The notes under the pieces are model-generated. The model saw nothing but the letters and a program-made list of their open reading frames with translations. It made no database searches and was not told where the DNA came from. A stretch of 64,000 bases of DNA from Hoeflea ulvae. Lineage in GTDB: Bacteria; Pseudomonadota; Alphaproteobacteria; Rhizobiales; Rhizobiaceae. The DNA lies in NCBI RefSeq assembly GCF_026619435.1, contig NZ_JAOVZQ010000001.1:193501-257500 (forward strand), read 5' to 3'. This document shows positions 32,654 to 42,055 of the stretch, piece by piece (position 1 is the stretch's first letter; each line of letters opens with the position of its first letter). A program made the translations under genes and the position numbers.

Positions 32654-33835
32654 TCAAAGTTTTTTGTCCGCCTTGCGCAAATTCACCGCCTCGCTCGCCC
32701 GGCTTGTCTCCAGATAAAGCGTGCTCTGCATCTCGTTGAGCCGCGAGGCGGTGCGGGCAAACTCGAAACTTTCGGTGCCGGTCTTGCCCATATACAGCCC
32801 CTCCGGATCGGCGGCGGCCGAGATGAACAGCCGGTTCTTGCGGTCATACAGCGTGTCGATCAGGGTGATGAAGCGTTTGGCGGCATTGCGGCTGGTTTCG
32901 CTCATCACCGGCACCTGGTCGACAAACACCGTGTGGTAGCGATCGGCAATCGCGGCATAGTCCGAGGCTCCGAGCGCTGCCTCGCACAGATCGGCAAAGG
33001 AGAACCGGGCAGCGCCCGCGCCGGCCTGCGGTACCGCCACGTCGCGGCCCTTGACGTGAACCGTTTCGGCCGTGGTCATCTTGCCCGCGGTCGCCCGTGT
33101 CCAGGCCAGATCCATGGCATTGCTGCCCTCGCCCTGACTCAGCCGGTGATAGACCGGCAGCCGCGTCGTGGTTTCCATCCGGTAATCGGTCATCGCATCG
33201 AGATTGACCACCTCGACATTGTCCTTGAGCAGCTTGATGAACGGCAGGAACAATTGCCGGTTCAGGCCGTCACGGTAAAGCTGGTCCGGCTCGACATTGG
33301 ATGTTGCCACCAGCACGCAGCCCTGGCTGAACAATTGCTCGAACAGCCGCGACAACAGCATCGCGTCGGTGATGTCGGTGACCGAGAACTCGTCAAAGCA
33401 CAGGACCCAGGCCTCGCCGATCAGCTGTGTCGCCACCGGCGGCACCGGATCGGCTTCCCCGGTCTCGCCGTTCTTGAGCTTTTGCCTGTGCGCATGAATG
33501 CGGTCATGGGCGTCGGCCATGAAATCGTGGAAATGCGCCCGCCGCTTGCGCTTGGCCGGCACCAGTTCGAAGAACATGTCCATCAGCATGGTCTTGCCGC
33601 GGCCGACAGCGCCATGCACATAGAGGCCGCGCGGCGGCTTGGTGGATTTCTGCTTGCGCCCGAACATCCAGCCCAGCGCGCTGGACTTGCTTGCCAGCCG
33701 GCGGTTGGAGACTTCGAGCAGAAGCGTGTCCAGCCGCCGCGCCAGTTGCACTTGCGCCGCATCCTCGGAAAACTCACCGCTCTTGACACGCGCCGCATAG
33801 GCGGCCGCAACGGTATCCAGTTTCTTCCAGGTCAT
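32654..33835 (-). CDS. zapE: Cell division ATPase ZapE (AFG1-like)
   Basis: A 393-residue AAA-type ATPase. Walker A is VHGAVGRGKTMLMDMFF near residue 73; Walker B is VLCFDEFSVTDI; a sensor-like VATSNVEPDQLY follows. ZapE/AFG1 proteins affect Z-ring stability in E. coli and membrane-protein quality control in mitochondria. Its place between the omp19-like gene and mdh is the usual Rhizobiales context. Confidence 0.92.
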   Translation of the reverse strand: MTWKKLDTVAAAYAARVKSGEFSEDAAQVQLARRLDTLLLEVSNRRLASKSSALGWMFGRKQKSTKPPRGLYVHGAVGRGKTMLMDMFFELVPAKRKRRAHFHDFMADAHDRIHAHRQKLKNGETGEADPVPPVATQLIGEAWVLCFDEFSVTDITDAMLLSRLFEQLFSQGCVLVATSNVEPDQLYRDGLNRQLFLPFIKLLKDNVEVVNLDAMTDYRMETTTRLPVYHRLSQGEGSNAMDLAWTRATAGKMTTAETVHVKGRDVAVPQAGAGAARFSFADLCEAALGASDYAAIADRYHTVFVDQVPVMSETSRNAAKRFITLIDTLYDRKNRLFISAAADPEGLYMGKTGTESFEFARTASRLNEMQSTLYLETSRASEAVNLRKADKKL

Positions 33836-33874
33836 GAACCAGGCCTATCGCGTGAAGCCGCGCCCTGTGCTGCC

Positions 33875-34399
33875 TTAGCGCGAAAGCGAGATCGGCTGAC
33901 CCGAAGAGGTCGATCCGTCATAGCGTTCATTGGCCGACTGGTAGAGCCGGGCGACCTGGTTGCCGCTGGAATCGGACAGGATCACCTGCTTGCCCTGGAC
34001 GTCCCATGCCGAAATGGCTGCAGCACTGCCGACGCAACCGCGCGAGGCGGCGCGGTAACCGCCGGTCCATTTGGTCAGCGACAGGAACACGTCACAGGTG
34101 GTTCCGCCGGTTCCCGCGGACCAGCGGCCGATCAGCGCTTCGCGGGTCAGCTCCGGCGCATTGGCGGCGGCAACTTCCGGCGCAACCGTCGAGACTTCCG
34201 GCGCGGTCGGCGCTGTCGGGAATTCGCCCGGCGCGGCCATGGTCGGAGGCGCGAGCTGTCCGGACTGTACGCCACCCACTGGCGCGGGCATCAACGGAGC
34301 CGGCCGCTGCTGGGTGTTCATGCCGCTGAATGATGTCCGCTGGCAACCGCCAAGCGCTGCGGCGACCGCGACTGCGACCAGCAAGGTGTGCATTTTCAT
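33875..34399 (-). CDS. Outer-membrane lipoprotein, Omp19/protease-inhibitor (AprI/Inh) family
   Basis: A 174-residue lipoprotein: signal peptide with lipobox LGGC (Cys19), a Pro/Ala-rich linker of about 60 residues, and a C-terminal AprI/Inh-like beta-barrel domain from about 88 (REALIGRWSAGTGGTTCDVF, then GGYRAASRGCVGSAAAISAW), with the two Cys that form the domain disulfide. Brucella Omp19, a protease inhibitor, has this layout. 39 nt after it comes zapE on the same strand. Confidence 0.85.
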   Translation of the reverse strand: MKMHTLLVAVAVAAALGGCQRTSFSGMNTQQRPAPLMPAPVGGVQSGQLAPPTMAAPGEFPTAPTAPEVSTVAPEVAAANAPELTREALIGRWSAGTGGTTCDVFLSLTKWTGGYRAASRGCVGSAAAISAWDVQGKQVILSDSSGNQVARLYQSANERYDGSTSSGQPISLSR

Positions 34400-34688
34400 G
34401 AGAGATAGCTCCGGTTAGGCGAAACATGCGCTTCGCTGTTCGTCCCCTTAAGACGCATAAAATGGCCATAGGATGGTAAATGCAAGGTTTACCGGTCCTG
34501 GAACCGCATCAACAACGCATTATCAGCGAAATAGTTTAGGAAAACCTTCATCTTTCCAAAACTCCTTGCTGAACGCCAGCCTGTGCCACCGATCATCGCC
34601 GGCTGCAACGCCCCTTGCAGCTTCCCGGCCCCGTTGCAGCCCTCGCCCCGACGAGACAGCAGGGCCGAGGACCGTTGTCCGGCATGGC

Positions 34689-35291
34689 CTATTTGACCAC
34701 GCCATAATGGGCTTCCTCGCCCCACAGTGTCTCGATCTGGCTGTCGCGCCCGCAGGCGCGGCGGTAGTAATTATAGCGCACCGGGCTCTTGGTGTAGAAA
34801 TCCTGATGATAGTCTTCCGCCGGCCAGAATGTGGGAGCCGGCTCGATGGCGGTGACCACCTCTTTGCCCAGCGCCGCCTCGGCTTCCGCCTTCGCGGCCT
34901 TGGCCTGGGCCGCCTGCTCGTCATTCAACGTGTAGACCGCTGTGGTGTAGCTGTAGCCGCGATCACAGAACTGGCCGCCATCATCGGTCGGATTGACCGT
35001 GCGGAAGAAGGTCTTGAGCAGTTCCGCATAGCTGACCATCGCCGGATCATATTTGATCTCGACGGCTTCCCGGTCGCCATTGGCGACATGCGACTTGTAG
35101 GTCGGATTGTCGGCCTTGCCGCCAATATAGCCCGATATCGTCTCGGTCACGCCCTTGACGTGGTCGAAATCCGATTCCACGCACCAGAAACAGCCGCCGG
35201 CAAACACCGCCACGCCGGTTTCGTCGGCATTGGCAGGTGCGGTGGCCAAGGCGCAGGTCATCAGGGCGGACGATAGCAGCAATCTGATCAT
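34689..35291 (-). CDS. msrA: Peptide-methionine (S)-S-oxide reductase MsrA, exported form
   Basis: A 200-residue enzyme that reduces methionine-S-sulfoxide in proteins. The catalytic motif GGCFWCVESDF is at about residue 30, followed by GYIGGKADNPTYKSHVANGD and the family block AEDYHQDFYTK. The start at 35291 gives a clear signal peptide (IRLLLSSALMTCALATAPAN), so a periplasmic enzyme is predicted, unlike cytoplasmic E. coli MsrA. The region 34400-34688 upstream of the Omp19-like gene shows no other gene. Confidence 0.92.
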   Translation of the reverse strand: MIRLLLSSALMTCALATAPANADETGVAVFAGGCFWCVESDFDHVKGVTETISGYIGGKADNPTYKSHVANGDREAVEIKYDPAMVSYAELLKTFFRTVNPTDDGGQFCDRGYSYTTAVYTLNDEQAAQAKAAKAEAEAALGKEVVTAIEPAPTFWPAEDYHQDFYTKSPVRYNYYRRACGRDSQIETLWGEEAHYGVVK

Positions 35292-35401
35292 GGAAGTCTC
35301 CTCTGTCTGAGCAGAACCTAGCCCAGAGCGCGCCGATGACAACACACGGTTCCGCACAAAACCGTGAAGCGCCGCTTAGCCGGCACCTCCGGCAGACGCG
35401 C

Positions 35402-35743
35402 TCAGCTGACCGCGTCGAACACGTCCAGCGCCTCGGCGCCATAGATCATCGAGGGTCCGCCGCCCATATAGACGGCGACACCGATGGTCTCGACGATCTC
35501 CTCGCGGGTCGCGCCATATTTGTGCGCCGCCTTGGCATGAAACGCCAGGCAGCCATCGCAGCGCGCGGTGATGCCGATGGCCAGCGCGATCAGCTCCTTG
35601 GTCTTGGAATCCAGCGCGCCGGGCGCGATCGCCGCCTGCGCCAGTTGCCCCAGCCCCTTGGCCTGCTCCGGCATCGCCTTGCGCAACGCCGCCATGCGCT
35701 CATTGGTCTGGTCGATGAAGGAATTCCAGTTGGTTTCGGCCAT
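35402..35743 (-). CDS. Carboxymuconolactone decarboxylase family protein (AhpD-like)
   Basis: A 113-residue all-helical protein. KTKELIALAIGITARCDGCL with AFHAKAA supplies the CxxC-H motif of the AhpD-like branch, which acts as a thiol oxidoreductase rather than a decarboxylase; the ending GVAVYMGGGPSMIYGAEAL is typical. The ATG at 35743 is used because upstream codons run through antisense of the MFS gene. Neighbour msrA suggests a redox-defence setting. Confidence 0.88.
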   Translation of the reverse strand: MAETNWNSFIDQTNERMAALRKAMPEQAKGLGQLAQAAIAPGALDSKTKELIALAIGITARCDGCLAFHAKAAHKYGATREEIVETIGVAVYMGGGPSMIYGAEALDVFDAVS

Positions 35744-35834
35744 TTCGTGCCCCCGCTTGTGTTCAGTGTCTGGGGGGCACTGATACCAGCCCGGGCGAAG
35801 CACGGATTTGATCGCGGTCAAACCGGCGATTCCG

Positions 35835-37172
35835 TTACCCGTGGGTGGGCCAGGCGCGGTGCTCGTCATCGATGACAAAGACATGGCGATGGCGCGTACC
35901 AGCGACCGGATGATCGCGCAGATGCGGATGATCGGGCGGCAGGTCGCGGTGCTCATGCTCGACCACCTGGCTGTCGTCCGCCGGCCAGGCCGCAACGGCC
36001 AGCAAGGCGCCGGCCAGCGCAATGGTCCCGAGAATTGCCATCGCCACCGGCAGGCCGAGCGCATTGCCGGCCCAACCGGCGACCGGATAGGTCATCAGCC
36101 AGCAGAGATGCGACAGGGTGAACTGCGCCGCAAACAGCGACGGCCGGTCTTCCGCATGCGCCGAATTGCGCAACAGCCGCCCCGACGGGGTCAGGATCGC
36201 CGCATAGAACAACCCGCTCAGGGCCCACAAGGCCAGGAACCAGCCCCAGCCGGGCAGTCCCAGCGTGAACTGATAGACGGCATGCCCGAGAGTCAGGCCG
36301 GCCAGCAGGAAGCCTGCAGTGACCATGATGCGGCGATCGGTCAGGCGGTCGAGCAGCCGCGGCAGCACAAGGGCTGCCAGCATCGAGCCGCCGCCAAATG
36401 CCGCCAGCGCATAGGCCACCTGCCGGTCGCCCATGCCATATTCGCCGCGCACCACCACCACTGTGTTGACCAGCACGAAGGCGCCGGCCGCCGCGGCACT
36501 CAGGTTGAGCGACAGCAGGCCGCGCAGCCGCGGCGTTGCGACATAGATGCGTATGCCGCGAGTCAGCCGGTCGAGGAACGGCCGCATCTTGGCCTGCGGT
36601 TTCAGCGCCGGGATCGGAGCCGCCAGAACCAGCAGCGCCGATCCGATGAAGCCCAAAACCGTGCCGCCGAACAGCCAGTGATAGCTGATGAAGATCAGCA
36701 GAAATCCCGCCAGCGCTGGGCTCAGCAGGTTTTCCAGATCATAGGCCAGCCGCGACAGCGACAGCGCCCGTGTGTAATCGCGCTCATCGGGCAGAATATC
36801 GGGAATGACCGCCTGAAACGCCGGCGTGAAGGTTGCCGACGCCGCCTGCAGCACGAAGATCAGACCGTAGATGTGCCAGACTGAATCGATGAATGGCAAA
36901 CTCAGCGCCACCGCAGCGCGCACCAGGTCGGCGCCGATCAGAACCCGTTTGCGCGGCCAGCGTCCGGCCAGCGCATTGGCAACCGGCGCCAGCCCGACAT
37001 AGGCGATCATCTTGATGGCAAACACCGTGCCGAGCACCACGCCGGCGCGCTCGCCGGCGAGATCATAGGCCAGCAGTCCCAGCGCCACGGTGAGTAGGCC
37101 AGTGCCTATCAGCGCAATCACCTGCGCCGAAAACAGCCGCGCATAGATCGGATGCTTGAGAACCTCTATCAT
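35835..37172 (-). CDS. MFS transporter with histidine-rich C-terminal tail
   Basis: A 445-residue major-facilitator protein with about 12 hydrophobic helices; the loop after helix 2 contains ALAGRWPRKRVLIGADLVRA, the typical GxxxDRxGRR-like turn. It resembles EntS-type exporters. The last 40 residues carry about ten His (VEHEHRDLPPDHPHLRDHPV, then GTRHRHVF), a tail that could bind Ni, Zn or Co, so metal export is one possibility. The substrate is not established. Confidence 0.85.
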   Translation of the reverse strand: MIEVLKHPIYARLFSAQVIALIGTGLLTVALGLLAYDLAGERAGVVLGTVFAIKMIAYVGLAPVANALAGRWPRKRVLIGADLVRAAVALSLPFIDSVWHIYGLIFVLQAASATFTPAFQAVIPDILPDERDYTRALSLSRLAYDLENLLSPALAGFLLIFISYHWLFGGTVLGFIGSALLVLAAPIPALKPQAKMRPFLDRLTRGIRIYVATPRLRGLLSLNLSAAAAGAFVLVNTVVVVRGEYGMGDRQVAYALAAFGGGSMLAALVLPRLLDRLTDRRIMVTAGFLLAGLTLGHAVYQFTLGLPGWGWFLALWALSGLFYAAILTPSGRLLRNSAHAEDRPSLFAAQFTLSHLCWLMTYPVAGWAGNALGLPVAMAILGTIALAGALLAVAAWPADDSQVVEHEHRDLPPDHPHLRDHPVAGTRHRHVFVIDDEHRAWPTHG

Positions 37173-37284
37173 CGCCGCAAGCTAGCCCATTGCGGGTCCG
37201 CAGCGATAGAGGCCGATCAGGCAACCAGCGCGGTTTTTCCGCGGCTTGCCGCAGATCGTCAGGGAGCCGGGCGGACCGGTGCGG

Positions 37285-38355
37285 CTAGGTCTTTTTGACC
37301 CTGCCCGTGTCGATCAATTGCTGGAACATCTCGATCACCGCCGTGTCGACCGGATGATAGTCGAGACCAAGCTCGCGCTCCGACTTGGAATGATCGGCCC
37401 GCCAGGGATGGCCCATGTTCCGCGACACGAAATCCCGCGACAGCGATTTGTCGACCAGCGGACCGATCAGCCACAGCAGCCATTTCGGCAGTTCGCGGGT
37501 CGGGAACGGCCAGCGGTCGCCGAAATGGCTGCGCAGAATTTTCCCGGCCTGGAGGAAGGACACGGTTTCCGACGAGGTGATGTAGCGGCCCTGTGCGCCC
37601 AGGACGAAGCCGGCACGCATATGCGCCTCGGCGACATCGCGGACATCGACCATGCCGATTTCAAGCGGCGGTGCACCGGCCTTCAGCGTGCCGTCGCCGA
37701 ACTGCTTGACCAGATTGTGCGATTCCGAGGTCGAACTGCCCGAAAGGGTCGGCCCCATCACCAGCGAGGGATTGATGGTGACCAGCTGCCAGCGGCCCTG
37801 TGCCCTGGCGATCTCCCAGGCGGCCTTTTCAGCCTCGACCTTGGAGAAGGAATAGGGCGAATGGGTGAGCGAGGAGGTGGTATTCCAGTCATCCTCGGTG
37901 AGCACGCCGCCGGGCGCTGCGGCAACATCGATATTGTCGCCATAGATCGCCGCGCAGGAGCTGGTCACCACAACCCGCTGCACGGATTGAGTGGCATTGG
38001 CGGTTTCCAGCACATTGCGGGTGCCCTTGACCGCCGGATCGACGAGATCGCGCTGCGCATCGTCAAACTTGCTGGTGAATGGCGAGGCGGTGTGAAACAC
38101 CACCGCACATCCGGCCATGGCTTCGGCATAGCTGCCCTGGTCGAGAAGATCGGCCTTGAACAGCTTGAGCTGTCCCGGAAGTTCGGCAGCCAGCTTTGTC
38201 AGATGTTCGGTCTTCTTGCTATTGGAGGGATCGCGGACGGCCCCGTGAACGGTAAAGCCTTCCTCGAGCAGACGCTTGACCAGCCATCCTGCGACGAAGC
38301 CGGTGGCGCCGGTGACAAGGACAGGATGATCCGTGGTGTAAACGGGCTGGGGCAT
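37285..38355 (-). CDS. NAD(P)-dependent extended SDR (aldehyde/dihydroflavonol reductase-like)
   Basis: A 356-residue reductase. The dinucleotide motif is VTGATGFVAGWLVKRLLEEG at about residues 13-32, followed by HTASPF, the catalytic region VVTSSCAAIYG, and the YSFSK active site (Tyr, Lys). The family covers dihydroflavonol reductase-like and methylglyoxal or aldehyde reductases; the substrate is open. The ATG at 38355 was chosen over an in-frame upstream start. It is 147 nt downstream of the LysR gene on the same strand. Confidence 0.85.
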   Translation of the reverse strand: MPQPVYTTDHPVLVTGATGFVAGWLVKRLLEEGFTVHGAVRDPSNSKKTEHLTKLAAELPGQLKLFKADLLDQGSYAEAMAGCAVVFHTASPFTSKFDDAQRDLVDPAVKGTRNVLETANATQSVQRVVVTSSCAAIYGDNIDVAAAPGGVLTEDDWNTTSSLTHSPYSFSKVEAEKAAWEIARAQGRWQLVTINPSLVMGPTLSGSSTSESHNLVKQFGDGTLKAGAPPLEIGMVDVRDVAEAHMRAGFVLGAQGRYITSSETVSFLQAGKILRSHFGDRWPFPTRELPKWLLWLIGPLVDKSLSRDFVSRNMGHPWRADHSKSERELGLDYHPVDTAVIEMFQQLIDTGRVKKT

Positions 38356-38502
38356 GGGTGTCTTTCCGATCGGCTGCAGAAGCTGCGGCAGGATTTCCTG
38401 CCGGGCGAAGCGCGCCGCAAGGCAGCGCACGAGCAATACCTGTGGCCGGGGTCACCGAAAACAAGGCCGGCCCCCACAATCAGCCGCTTCCGTGCTTTCA
38501 TC

Positions 38503-39402
38503 TCATCCATAAAATGGACGCGCCAGTTCTTTTGCCATCAGATCAAACACCAGCCGCACCCGCCGGCTGGTGTGAACTTCGCGGTGCGTCACCAGCCAGA
38601 CCGGAATCACGATCGGATCGAGATCCGGCAGGACCTGAGCCACATCCGGCTCGGCGTCTCCTATGTCGGCGGCCATGATGCCGATACCGAGCCCGTGGCG
38701 GACATGGCTCCACTGCACCAGGTGGCTTTCCGACACGATTGGAAAATTGGCTTGCGTCAATGAAAGTCCGAACCGGGTCATGGCCGCGATGAACTCGCCC
38801 GAGCGGTTGAAGCCGATAAAATCAGCCTCGCAATATTCCTCCGGCGTCGAGGGATTGCCGATGCTGTCGAGATAGCCCGGCGTTGCGTAGATCCGGCCAT
38901 GGATGTCGCGGATCTTGCGCGCCACCAGATTGGGCTGGGTCGGCCGGTAGTTGCGGATGGCGATATCGGCCTCGCGGCGCCGCAGATCGCTTTCCGAATT
39001 GGTGGCGACAATCTCGACATCGATCCCCGGCGCCATCTGTCGGAGCTGCGCAATGATCGGCGGCAGCCTGAAGGCCGAATCAACTTCGCTGGCGCTGATC
39101 GACACCGTGCCCTCGATGGCCTGCGCCTTGCCCGAGGCGCTGAGCGACATCCGCGCCGCCGCCTCGCCCATGGCGCGGACATGGTCCATCAGCTCGAGCC
39201 CGCTCGGCGTCAGCGTGAGCCCGCGGCCGACGCGCTCGAACAGCGCCACCCCGAGTTCCTGTTCCAGCGCCGAGACCTGGCGTCCCAGCGTCGGCTGCGC
39301 CATGCCGAGCGCCCGCGCCGCCGCCGACAGCGAGCCTTCCTCTGCGGTGACCAGAAACGCCCGCGCCCGGTTCCAGTCGAAATTGACAGATTTCCAATCC
39401 AT
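38503..39402 (-). CDS. LysR-family transcriptional regulator
   Basis: A 299-residue regulator with an N-terminal HTH (ARAFLVTAEEGSLSAAARAL, then GMAQPTLGRQVSALEQELGV) and a LysR substrate-binding domain (GTVSISASEVDSAFRLPPII). The ATG at 39402 is preferred over 39414 because the candidate operator dyad begins at 39409. Divergent from the quinone oxidoreductase, which it may control. Confidence 0.92.
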   Translation of the reverse strand: MDWKSVNFDWNRARAFLVTAEEGSLSAAARALGMAQPTLGRQVSALEQELGVALFERVGRGLTLTPSGLELMDHVRAMGEAAARMSLSASGKAQAIEGTVSISASEVDSAFRLPPIIAQLRQMAPGIDVEIVATNSESDLRRREADIAIRNYRPTQPNLVARKIRDIHGRIYATPGYLDSIGNPSTPEEYCEADFIGFNRSGEFIAAMTRFGLSLTQANFPIVSESHLVQWSHVRHGLGIGIMAADIGDAEPDVAQVLPDLDPIVIPVWLVTHREVHTSRRVRLVFDLMAKELARPFYG

Positions 39403-39408
39403 GCGAAA

Positions 39409-39427
39409 ATGCATATCATATCGGCAT
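39409..39427. promoter_or_regulatory. LysR-box candidate (ATGC-N11-GCAT)
   Basis: An exact 4-bp dyad with 11-nt spacing in the divergent LysR/quinone-oxidoreductase spacer, fitting the T-N11-A rule for LysR-type binding sites. Short half-sites, so moderate support. Confidence 0.35.
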
Positions 39428-39493
39428 GTTTGGTCAATTTATTCTGCGTGATCGCATGAGTATATCCGGGTCAGAAACTGGAGAGCATTCCCC

Positions 39494-40473
39494 ATGAAAG
39501 CCATCACCTATTTGAAGTATGGACCGCCCGCAGTCCTCACCCTGGCCGACCGCCCCAAACCGGTTCCAAAGCCCGATGAGGTGCTGGTGCGTGTGCACGC
39601 CAGCAGCGTCACAGCTGCCGACTACCGCGCCCGCAGCCTTGATCTGCCGGCCGGCTTCGGCCTGATCGGCAGGCTGGTGTTCGGGCTGTTCCGCCCCCGC
39701 CGCCAGGTGCTCGGCGCACAATTTGCCGGCGTGGTCGAAGCGGTCGGCGCGGATGTCACAAGCTTCAAGCCGGGCGACCGGGTCTTCGCCTATCCCGGCG
39801 CCCGATTGGGCGGTTATGCCGACTATGCCGTGATCAGCCAGACCGCGGCGATCGCCATCGCGCCGGACAATCTCGAACTTGATCAGGCGGCCATCCTGTC
39901 CTTTGGCGGCGCCACCGCGCTCAATTTTCTGCGCGACAAGGGCGGCATCAAACACGGTGACAGCGTGCTGGTCATCGGCGCTGCCGGCGGTGTCGGCAGT
40001 GCCGCCGTGCAGATCGCCAGATCCTTCGGCGCCACTGTCACCGGCGTTGCCTCCAGCGCCAGCCTCGACATGGTCCGCGCGCTCGGGGCCGATGCGGTGG
40101 TCGACTATAGCCGCGAGGACCCGTCCGACGCCCGCGACGCCTATGACATCATTCTCGACACCAGCGGCACCGCCACCTGGGCCCGCTATGGCGCCGCGCT
40201 GAAACCCGGGGAAGGCTGCTGCTGGTCTCATCCAGCCTGTGGCATTTGCTCGGCTCCCTGATGGCCCGCAAGACTGGCGGCCGCAAGGCGATTGGCGGCT
40301 ATGCGCCGGAACGGGCCGAGGATCTCGCCTTTCTGGCAGGCCTTGCCGCAAACGGTGAGTTTACCCCTCCGATCGACCGGCGCTTTCCGCTCGAGCAGGC
40401 AGCCGCAGCCCATGCCCATTTTGAAAGCCGCGGCCGCAAGGGCAATGTGGTCATCACGCTGGAACCGACCTGA
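39494..40473 (+). pseudogene. Zinc-free quinone oxidoreductase (MDR family), split by a frameshift
   Basis: An NAD(P)H:quinone oxidoreductase-type medium-chain dehydrogenase. The GroES-like domain (MKAITYLKYGPPAVLTLADR) and Rossmann motif (VLVIGAAGGVGSAAVQIARS) are intact. Near codon 240 the frame shifts: ...GAALKPGEGCCWS leads to a stop at 40261, whereas the frame one base away gives GRLLLVSSSLWHLLGSLMAR and continues to EPT at 40473. The join is a run of four G (40208-40211) where five would restore about 326 residues. A sequencing indel is likely; if real, the C-terminal quarter is lost. Faces a LysR gene. Confidence 0.75.
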
Positions 40474-40601
40474 CACGGCCGGGGCCGCACCAGAATGACA
40501 GCGTTGAAATTCCCCTCGGGAGTGCATAGACACGAAGGCAACAGCGGGACGCGGCCCGCACCCAAAATCTGGCGCAGGGGCCAGGGAAAGACAGATCTCG
40601 C

Positions 40602-41747
40602 ATGACGCTCCCCAATGATCTCAAGCCCTCCACAATCGCAGCCCAGGCCAATGGCGCCATCGACCTGCCATCGGGCGGGGTAGTGCCGCCGCTGCAGCCG
40701 TCGACCACCTTTCTGCGCGACGAGGATTACGCGCTGGTCAATCCCGCCAATATCTATTCGCGCGACAATTCCGACATCGTCCGCATCGCTGAGAACGTGC
40801 TCGCGCGGCTGGAAAATGCCGAAGAAGCGCTGCTGTTTCCCTCCGGCATGGCGGCGATTGCGGCGATGTTCCGCACCCTGCCCAACGGGGCTACGGTCGT
40901 GGTGCAATCCGGCATCTACTGGGGCACCACCAAATGGCTCAGGGATTTTGCTGCCCGCCGCCAGATCACCCTGCATGAGGTCGACGCCGCCGACGCAAGC
41001 GCGCTGGAAAAGGCCTGCGCAACCCACAAGCCGGATCTGGTGTTCATCGAGACGCCGTCGAACCCCTGGCTGAAGACCGTCGACATCGCCCACGCGGCCA
41101 CATGCGCCCATGCCGCCGGCGGTCTGCTGGCTGTCGATTCCACCGCCGCCACGCCGGTGCTGCAGCGCCCGCTTGAGCATGGCGCCGACATCGTCATGCA
41201 CTCGGCCACCAAGGCGATCAACGGCCATTCCGATGTGCTGGCCGGCGTGCTCGCCACCTCTTCACCCGCAGCAAAGATCTGGACCGACATCAAGGCCGAC
41301 CGCCACGACGCCGGCGCCGTCATCGGCCCCTTCGAGGCCTGGCTGTTGTTGCGCGGCATGCGCACCCTGCCGCTGCGCGTTGAGCGCATGTGTCGTTCAA
41401 CGCAAACAATCGCCGAATATCTTGCCACACATCCGAAGGTGGCGGACGTTTACTATCCGGGTCTCGCTAGCCATCCCGGCCATGAGATTGCCGCGCGCCA
41501 GATGCAGGGCGGTTTCGGCTGCCTGATGTCCTTCCTGGTCAAGGGCGGCGCCGAAGAGGCGCTTGCCGCCGTCGGCAAGCTCAAGCTGTTTCACCGCGCC
41601 ACCTCATTGGGCGGCGTCGAAAGCCTGGTCGAGCACCGCCACACAATCGAACCCCACACCGGCATCCCCGAAAGCCTGATCCGCGTCTCCGTCGGCATCG
41701 AGGACGCCGGCGACCTGATCGCGGACCTGGGACAGGCGCTGGGGTGA
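40602..41747 (+). CDS. Cys/Met-metabolism PLP enzyme (cystathionine beta-lyase/gamma-synthase type)
   Basis: A 381-residue fold-type I PLP enzyme. The phosphate-binding and aromatic positions occur in LFPSGMAAIAAMFRTLPNGA; the ETPSNPWLKTVDI segment holds a substrate-side residue; Lys in HSATKAINGHSDVLAGVLA forms the internal aldimine. It belongs to the trans-sulfuration group; whether it acts as metC-type lyase or as a gamma-synthase cannot be decided from sequence. No SAM-II riboswitch signature was found in the short leader. Confidence 0.9.
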   Translation: MTLPNDLKPSTIAAQANGAIDLPSGGVVPPLQPSTTFLRDEDYALVNPANIYSRDNSDIVRIAENVLARLENAEEALLFPSGMAAIAAMFRTLPNGATVVVQSGIYWGTTKWLRDFAARRQITLHEVDAADASALEKACATHKPDLVFIETPSNPWLKTVDIAHAATCAHAAGGLLAVDSTAATPVLQRPLEHGADIVMHSATKAINGHSDVLAGVLATSSPAAKIWTDIKADRHDAGAVIGPFEAWLLLRGMRTLPLRVERMCRSTQTIAEYLATHPKVADVYYPGLASHPGHEIAARQMQGGFGCLMSFLVKGGAEEALAAVGKLKLFHRATSLGGVESLVEHRHTIEPHTGIPESLIRVSVGIEDAGDLIADLGQALG

Positions 41748-41768
41748 ATTCGATACTCGGGGGCTCCC

Positions 41769-41816
41769 AAATCTCCCCCTTGCGGGGGAGATGTCGGCGT
41801 AGCCGACAGAGGGGGT
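41769..41816 (+). repeat. Palindromic intergenic repeat R1
   Basis: Two nested dyads: ATCTCCCCC-TTGC-GGGGGAGAT followed by GTCGGC-GTA-GCCGAC and then AGAGGGGGT. The reverse complement reads ACCCCCTCTGTCGGC, which is the unoccupied IS110 target. It faces R2, 45 bp away. Confidence 0.85.
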
Positions 41817-41868
41817 TGAGTTACGCTATGCTCCGAAAGGCTGGTGGGTGCCGGCATATTACCCCCCT

Positions 41869-42055
41869 TGTATGTTCGACCCGCGCCTTGATGGTATTGT
41901 TTTGGCGTGATCCCCCGGAGGTGGCCACCTCCGGGGGATCTGGCGGGCGGGACCGTTCCCCCTTGGTTTGAACCGAGACAGAGCTTGGTCCGTCCGTCTT
42001 CACGTTTGTCCTGAACAGATGATGGGGAGCAAGTCCCGCATGCAAGGCAAGGTAT
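41869..42055 (+). ncRNA. Predicted bridge RNA of IS110 copy 1
   Basis: The region upstream of and overlapping the transposase start folds into: (1) a 32-bp perfect palindrome at 41909-41940; (2) a target loop closed by GGACC (41950-41954) and GGTCC (41987-41991), with an inner hairpin CTTGGT/ACCGAG (41962-41977). Its left strand has CCCCCT (41958-41963), equal to the left target; its right strand has GACAGAG (41977-41983), complementary to the right target CTCTGTC. (3) A donor loop with ACAGATG (42015-42021), equal to the element's right end, and CATGCAAG (42039-42046), complementary to its left end CTTGTATG with one G-T wobble. This matches the guide layout known for IS621. The fold was done by eye. 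Confidence 0.65.

Noticed and set aside
40474..40601. SAM-II riboswitch before the cystathionine lyase-like gene
   Set aside because: The conserved pseudoknot blocks of SAM-II were not found in the 128-nt leader.
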